NCBI GenBank assembly: GCA_009839585.1
Contig: VXPI01000093.1
Span: 1-9,468 of the forward strand
Direction: 5' to 3'
Length of the DNA: 9,468 nt
Source: Gammaproteobacteria bacterium
GTDB taxonomy: Bacteria; Pseudomonadota; Gammaproteobacteria; Arenicellales; Poriferihabitantaceae
Positions 6,891 to 9,468 of the stretch are shown here, piece after piece. The position numbers and the translations under genes were made by a program. Every line of letters starts with the position of its first letter. The first letter of the stretch is position 1. Under the pieces are notes generated by a model. The model was not told the DNA's origin. It ran no database searches and worked only from the letters and a program-made list of their open reading frames with translations.

Positions 6891-6899
6891 ATTTTAGCA
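6891..6899 (-). promoter_or_regulatory. Extended -10 promoter for the small acidic protein gene
   Basis: On the minus strand this reads TGC-TAAAAT, an extended -10 element matching five of six -10 bases, about 95 bases upstream of the ATG at 6796. As at the rhodanese promoter, no good -35 is visible. A short palindrome, GCATA-T-TATGC (6916-6926), lies about 17 bases further upstream and could be an operator or a chance repeat. Its presence suggests the small gene is transcribed separately from the tandem-thioredoxin gene. Confidence 0.4.
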
Positions 6900-6995
6900 G
6901 TATTCCCGGAGCTTTGCATATTATGCGAAGATTCATTGCTCAAATCGGGTATCACCTCCAGTGTGCGAGTCTCATAACCCGGTCACAGACGGCAG

Positions 6996-8054
6996 TCAAT
7001 AGCGCCAAATATCGACATCCTGACCAGACTCCCGGATCAAGTCAGCTCTTTCGCTCAGGTACCTCTGGAAACTCGGCTGATGCTGATAAGCACCGGATGC
7101 CACATATTCCAGAGCACCCAGTACATGAAAGGTCTTGAACATCGCATCCAGCACGATTACCTGTTGCCCGCCCGTACCATACAAGACAATCGCTGGTGTA
7201 AATCCAATACCCAGGTCCTGTGACCATTGTCGGATGGTCGACGCAGTGCCATCTGGTCGAACCACCGGATCTTCTGACCAACGGTTGTATCGAACGAGAT
7301 TGAACTGCTCAAGAATCGGTGCCGCACCCTCATCCTTGAATGTTTTTTCATGCAGTAACTGACAGGCTTCACAGTCCGGTTCCTCAAACAGGACAGCCAG
7401 TGGCCGTGCTCCGGTCTGGGACAAGTCGAAAAGTTCCAGAACCGGCCATCCGGGCTGACTGAGCGGTGTAGTGGAGTCAGATTCGGATACCGCAGCCAGA
7501 TATTCTGGATAAGAATATTCACGCTCCTTTTGCCCAGCCACATAATTCAGGATATGAGTAAATTCATCGGGTGGACGGTAGCCATCAAGCCGAAAAACGA
7601 CTTCACGATCTTCTGAGAAAAACAATAACGTTGGAGTGAAATCAACGTTCAAGGCTGCAGCCAGTGTTTTTTCGGTAAACAGCTGACCGCCTACCTGGAC
7701 GACCTCGCGATCCCCCCACATATTGATCGCAATCAAATCGAAATTATCCTGCATGAAACTCAAGATGTTCGGGTTTTTGAAGTTGTCCTCTACCAGCACA
7801 TTGCAGTAGGGGCAGCCATCTTGGTGAAAGTAAAGAACCAGGCGTTTGCCTTGGGCTTCGGCTTCCGCAATATCTTCTTCGAAGTCCAGAAAACTTTCCT
7901 TGAACCAGTCCGGATGCGTGGTTTCGATCGCCCCGTAAAATTCCCCTCTTTCTGTGTTTTCGGAGCTCTGCGCCCAGGCCGGCATATGCACAGTTTGTGA
8001 AAGCAACAGTACCCCAAACCACGCAACAATTGCCAGATTGCGAAAAATCTTCAT
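6996..8054 (-). CDS. Exported tandem thioredoxin-domain protein (CPYC + CEAC)
   Basis: From the ATG at 8054 this is 352 residues. A long signal peptide (hydrophobic about 6-20, likely cleavage near PAWA at 25-28) sends it to the periplasm. Domain 1 has the redox motif CPYC (81-84) and the cis-proline segment FTPTLLFF (139-146). Domain 2 has CEAC (228-231) and FTPAIVLY (285-292). Both have the thioredoxin_2/SoxW-like layout, and each keeps both active-site cysteines and the cis-proline, so two separate redox centres are expected. An ATG at 8099 would add 15 residues before the signal peptide and has no ribosome site, so I prefer 8054, although its own site is weak too. Domain 1 resembles the single-domain thioredoxin at 2860-3411, including the GYRPPDEF / TGALKSADDF region and a Tyr-rich tail. 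A relay or disulfide isomerase/reductase role is plausible; the substrate is unknown. Confidence 0.88.
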   Translation of the reverse strand: MKIFRNLAIVAWFGVLLLSQTVHMPAWAQSSENTERGEFYGAIETTHPDWFKESFLDFEEDIAEAEAQGKRLVLYFHQDGCPYCNVLVEDNFKNPNILSFMQDNFDLIAINMWGDREVVQVGGQLFTEKTLAAALNVDFTPTLLFFSEDREVVFRLDGYRPPDEFTHILNYVAGQKEREYSYPEYLAAVSESDSTTPLSQPGWPVLELFDLSQTGARPLAVLFEEPDCEACQLLHEKTFKDEGAAPILEQFNLVRYNRWSEDPVVRPDGTASTIRQWSQDLGIGFTPAIVLYGTGGQQVIVLDAMFKTFHVLGALEYVASGAYQHQPSFQRYLSERADLIRESGQDVDIWRY

Positions 8055-8132
8055 CTGTGATCGATGTTTGAGCCAAACATAATGGTTAGCCGTAAGCATA
8101 TCATGTAATGTAATGGATCGATATTCAAGAAG

Positions 8133-8246
8133 ATGCTCCTTGAGTGGAAATCTGACGATGCATGGGAGTGGCTACCTGGAAATCGAAAAGTTTTCGGCAA
8201 CCACTTGAAACATATCCGGCTGGCGGAGCCGTCAGGGGTAGGCTAA
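8133..8246 (+). CDS. Possible 37-residue small protein
   Basis: An ATG at 8133 opens a 37-codon frame ending at TAA 8244-8246. The product has three tryptophans in WKSDDAWEWLPG and a basic second half (NRKVFGNHLKHIRL). AAGAAG directly upstream is a poor ribosome site and too close to the ATG. I know no family for it. It would be divergent from the tandem-thioredoxin gene. The frame may be open by chance, and only conservation across related genomes could distinguish this. Confidence 0.15.
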   Translation: MLLEWKSDDAWEWLPGNRKVFGNHLKHIRLAEPSGVG

Positions 8247-8333
8247 TGGGGTTCTAATCTGATAGGGTCAGGGGAGTGATTGCGAGTTTTCCACCTGAAA
8301 GGATGGTGAGGCTATGATTTCAAAAGTCAAATC

Positions 8334-8362
8334 TAGCAAGGACTTGCGATTAACCCTTGCTA
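8334..8362 (-). terminator. Possible terminator of the Fic gene
   Basis: TAGCAAGG (8334-8341) and CCTTGCTA (8355-8362) form a perfect 8-base stem around a 13-base loop, about 97 bases downstream of the Fic stop codon. On the minus strand the stem is followed by sequence with short T groups (GATTTGACTTTTG), not a solid T-run. The role is tentative. Confidence 0.3.
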
Positions 8363-8458
8363 TAAATTTCGAATGACGGCGTTGGAAGGACAATCATTAA
8401 TATCAACCTGACTGGATGCCAATTCGACAGTGGAATAAGCATTCACATGGTAATCGAA

Positions 8459-9468
8459 TCAATCAGTGGACGCTTCTTCAGAATTGGATGTTGGAACAAT
8501 GGGCACATTCATAAACAATTCAACAAGCGCATGATTAATATAATAATTGTTTCGACCAGCACTAACCTTGTTTACAAATCCAGAATCACTCAACATCTCC
8601 AGATACTTCCGTGCTGTCTGTCGAGTGTATGGCAGATCTCTTTCCAGAAACTCAATTCGAGTATAAGGATAACGAAACAGATTGTTCAGAAGATCATGAG
8701 AATAGAGTTTCGGCAACTCTTTGCGCATTCGATGTTTCATTTGCATCATCAGGTCTTTAACGCTAATGATCAGCTGCACTGTGGAGTACGCTGTTTCGGC
8801 AACTGCATTGAGCATATATTCAACCCACTTTTCCCAGACCCCCTCATCCCGTACGGCTTGTAAAAGACGATAATAGTCCGGTTTGGTCCGGTTAATCGCT
8901 CGGCTCAAATATAGAATTGGCGAATCCAAAAGACCGCAGTGTATAAGATAAAGCACATTAAGCATTCGTCCAACCCGACCGTTGCCATCCGGAAAGGGGT
9001 GGATGCTTTCAAACTTGTGATGTATCAATGCCATCTTGATAAGTGGGTCCAAATTATTGCATGAATCACTATCATTGATGACTTGCTCGAGTTGTCGCAT
9101 GTAGGCAATAATATCGTTTTGGCTCTGTGGTGGTTCATAGACTATCTCGCCAGTCTGTTCATTACGCAATACTGTTCCTGCGCCCATCCGGTAGCCATCA
9201 TTGCGCTGTTTCAATACACGGTACATCTCGATTAGCATGTTTTCGCTGATGAATCCATTTTCTTGCCATTTTTCATAGCCTCGTTGCATTGCAACACGAT
9301 ATCGATCTACCTCCTTTGCTTCAATGGTAACGTTGCCAACGGATAGACCAACTTGAAAAACCTTGTCTTGTGTCGTTACGATATTTTCTATCTCAGAGCT
9401 GGCAAGTGCCTCCTGTAAAAGCAATGTATCAATTAAGATACCCTGATTAGGCAGACTGCTGGCGGCAC
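8459..9468 (-). CDS. Fic-domain protein, class II, 5' end beyond window
   Basis: Fic proteins transfer AMP, or sometimes other nucleotide parts, onto target proteins. The gene runs off the right edge. A TTG at 9424 can be read as a start, but the same frame continues open to 9468 with the family-like sequence SSLPNQGILIDT before LLLQEALASSEIEN, so the true start lies outside; about 40-50 residues are probably missing. Counting from the TTG, SSEIEN (9-14) fits the class II inhibitory motif (S/T)xxxE(G/N), with Glu13 expected to block ATP. The catalytic motif HPFPDGNGRVGR (142-153) is intact, with His142, Asn148 and Arg150. A C-terminal winged-helix-like region spans about 243-304 (RIEFLERDLPYTRQTARKYL then GFVNKVSAGRNNYY). 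This layout, Fic_N then Fic then wHTH, is common in bacterial Fic proteins with self-inhibition and often needs no separate antitoxin; none is seen downstream. Confidence 0.93.
   Translation of the reverse strand, partial: AASSLPNQGILIDTLLLQEALASSEIENIVTTQDKVFQVGLSVGNVTIEAKEVDRYRVAMQRGYEKWQENGFISENMLIEMYRVLKQRNDGYRMGAGTVLRNEQTGEIVYEPPQSQNDIIAYMRQLEQVINDSDSCNNLDPLIKMALIHHKFESIHPFPDGNGRVGRMLNVLYLIHCGLLDSPILYLSRAINRTKPDYYRLLQAVRDEGVWEKWVEYMLNAVAETAYSTVQLIISVKDLMMQMKHRMRKELPKLYSHDLLNNLFRYPYTRIEFLERDLPYTRQTARKYLEMLSDSGFVNKVSAGRNNYYINHALVELFMNVPIVPTSNSEEASTD

Larger units (their letters stand above)
8055..8458. other. Intergenic region without a confident gene
   Basis: About 400 bases separate the start of the tandem-thioredoxin gene from the stop of the Fic gene; both are on the minus strand. 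The region must hold the thioredoxin promoter, but I see only weak matches: a TTGAAT followed 17 bases later by CATGAT on the minus strand, ending near 8100. A 37-codon plus-strand frame (8133-8246) and a 20-codon one (8314-8376, preceded by GTGAGG) are open. A GC hairpin, CGGCT-GGCGG-AGCCG, lies at 8217-8231, and a possible terminator hairpin lies at 8334-8362. No RNA gene or mobile element is apparent. Confidence 0.5.

Noticed and set aside
6996..8099. Longer start at 8099 for the tandem thioredoxin
   Set aside because: The extra 15 residues precede a complete signal peptide and have no Shine-Dalgarno; the ATG at 8054 places the signal peptide at the N terminus.
8217..8231. GC hairpin CGGCT-GGCGG-AGCCG as a REP-type repeat
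   Set aside because: Only one copy is seen in the window, the stem is five bases and no transposase is nearby.
8314..8376. 20-codon plus-strand frame with a GTGAGG upstream, considered as an antitoxin-like peptide for Fic
   Set aside because: Too short, contains the possible terminator stem, and class II Fic proteins carry their own inhibitory motif.
8447..8863. 138-codon plus-strand frame overlapping the Fic gene
   Set aside because: Antisense to the conserved C-terminal part of Fic; translation shows no coherent domain.

Overview
The window looks like chromosomal DNA of a Gram-negative proteobacterium, most likely a gammaproteobacterium. The fused CysG siroheme synthase, the TolC/membrane-fusion-protein pair and the run of Sec-type signal peptides all point there. 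The periplasmic thioredoxins and rhodanese would fit a sulfur-oxidising or sulfur-metabolising lineage, but that is inference. I see no transposase, phage gene, rRNA, tRNA or CRISPR array.

Layout. Positions 1-369 hold no gene I can support and are AT-rich with a small hairpin. A complete cysG (370-1791, minus) follows. A 241-base divergent intergenic region separates it from a dienelactone-hydrolase-family gene (2033-2767, plus). Next on the plus strand is a compact three-gene block: an exported CPWC thioredoxin (2860-3411), a TolC-like outer-membrane channel (3452-4771) and a short periplasmic adaptor (4786-5538). It ends at a perfect inverted repeat (5547-5573) that is shared with a convergent minus-strand gene.

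The rest is on the minus strand. It comprises an exported rhodanese (5584-6285), an unrecognised 72-residue secreted acidic protein (6578-6796), an exported protein with two thioredoxin domains (6996-8054), a roughly 400-base region with no confident gene, and a Fic-family AMPylase-like gene (8459-9468) whose 5' end lies beyond the right edge.

How the genes may work together. Between 2860 and 8054, five of six products are predicted to leave the cytoplasm with redox-active or potentially redox-active cysteines or with envelope-channel functions: two SoxW/thioredoxin-like proteins that resemble each other, a rhodanese whose active loop carries a second cysteine, and an outer-membrane channel with its adaptor but no inner-membrane pump. 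The sixth is a small acidic protein with one cysteine at its C terminus. The most interesting reading is a periplasmic sulfur or thiol handling island with an export arm. The individual families are known; their functional linkage is a hypothesis. CysG, the hydrolase and Fic look like independent neighbours.
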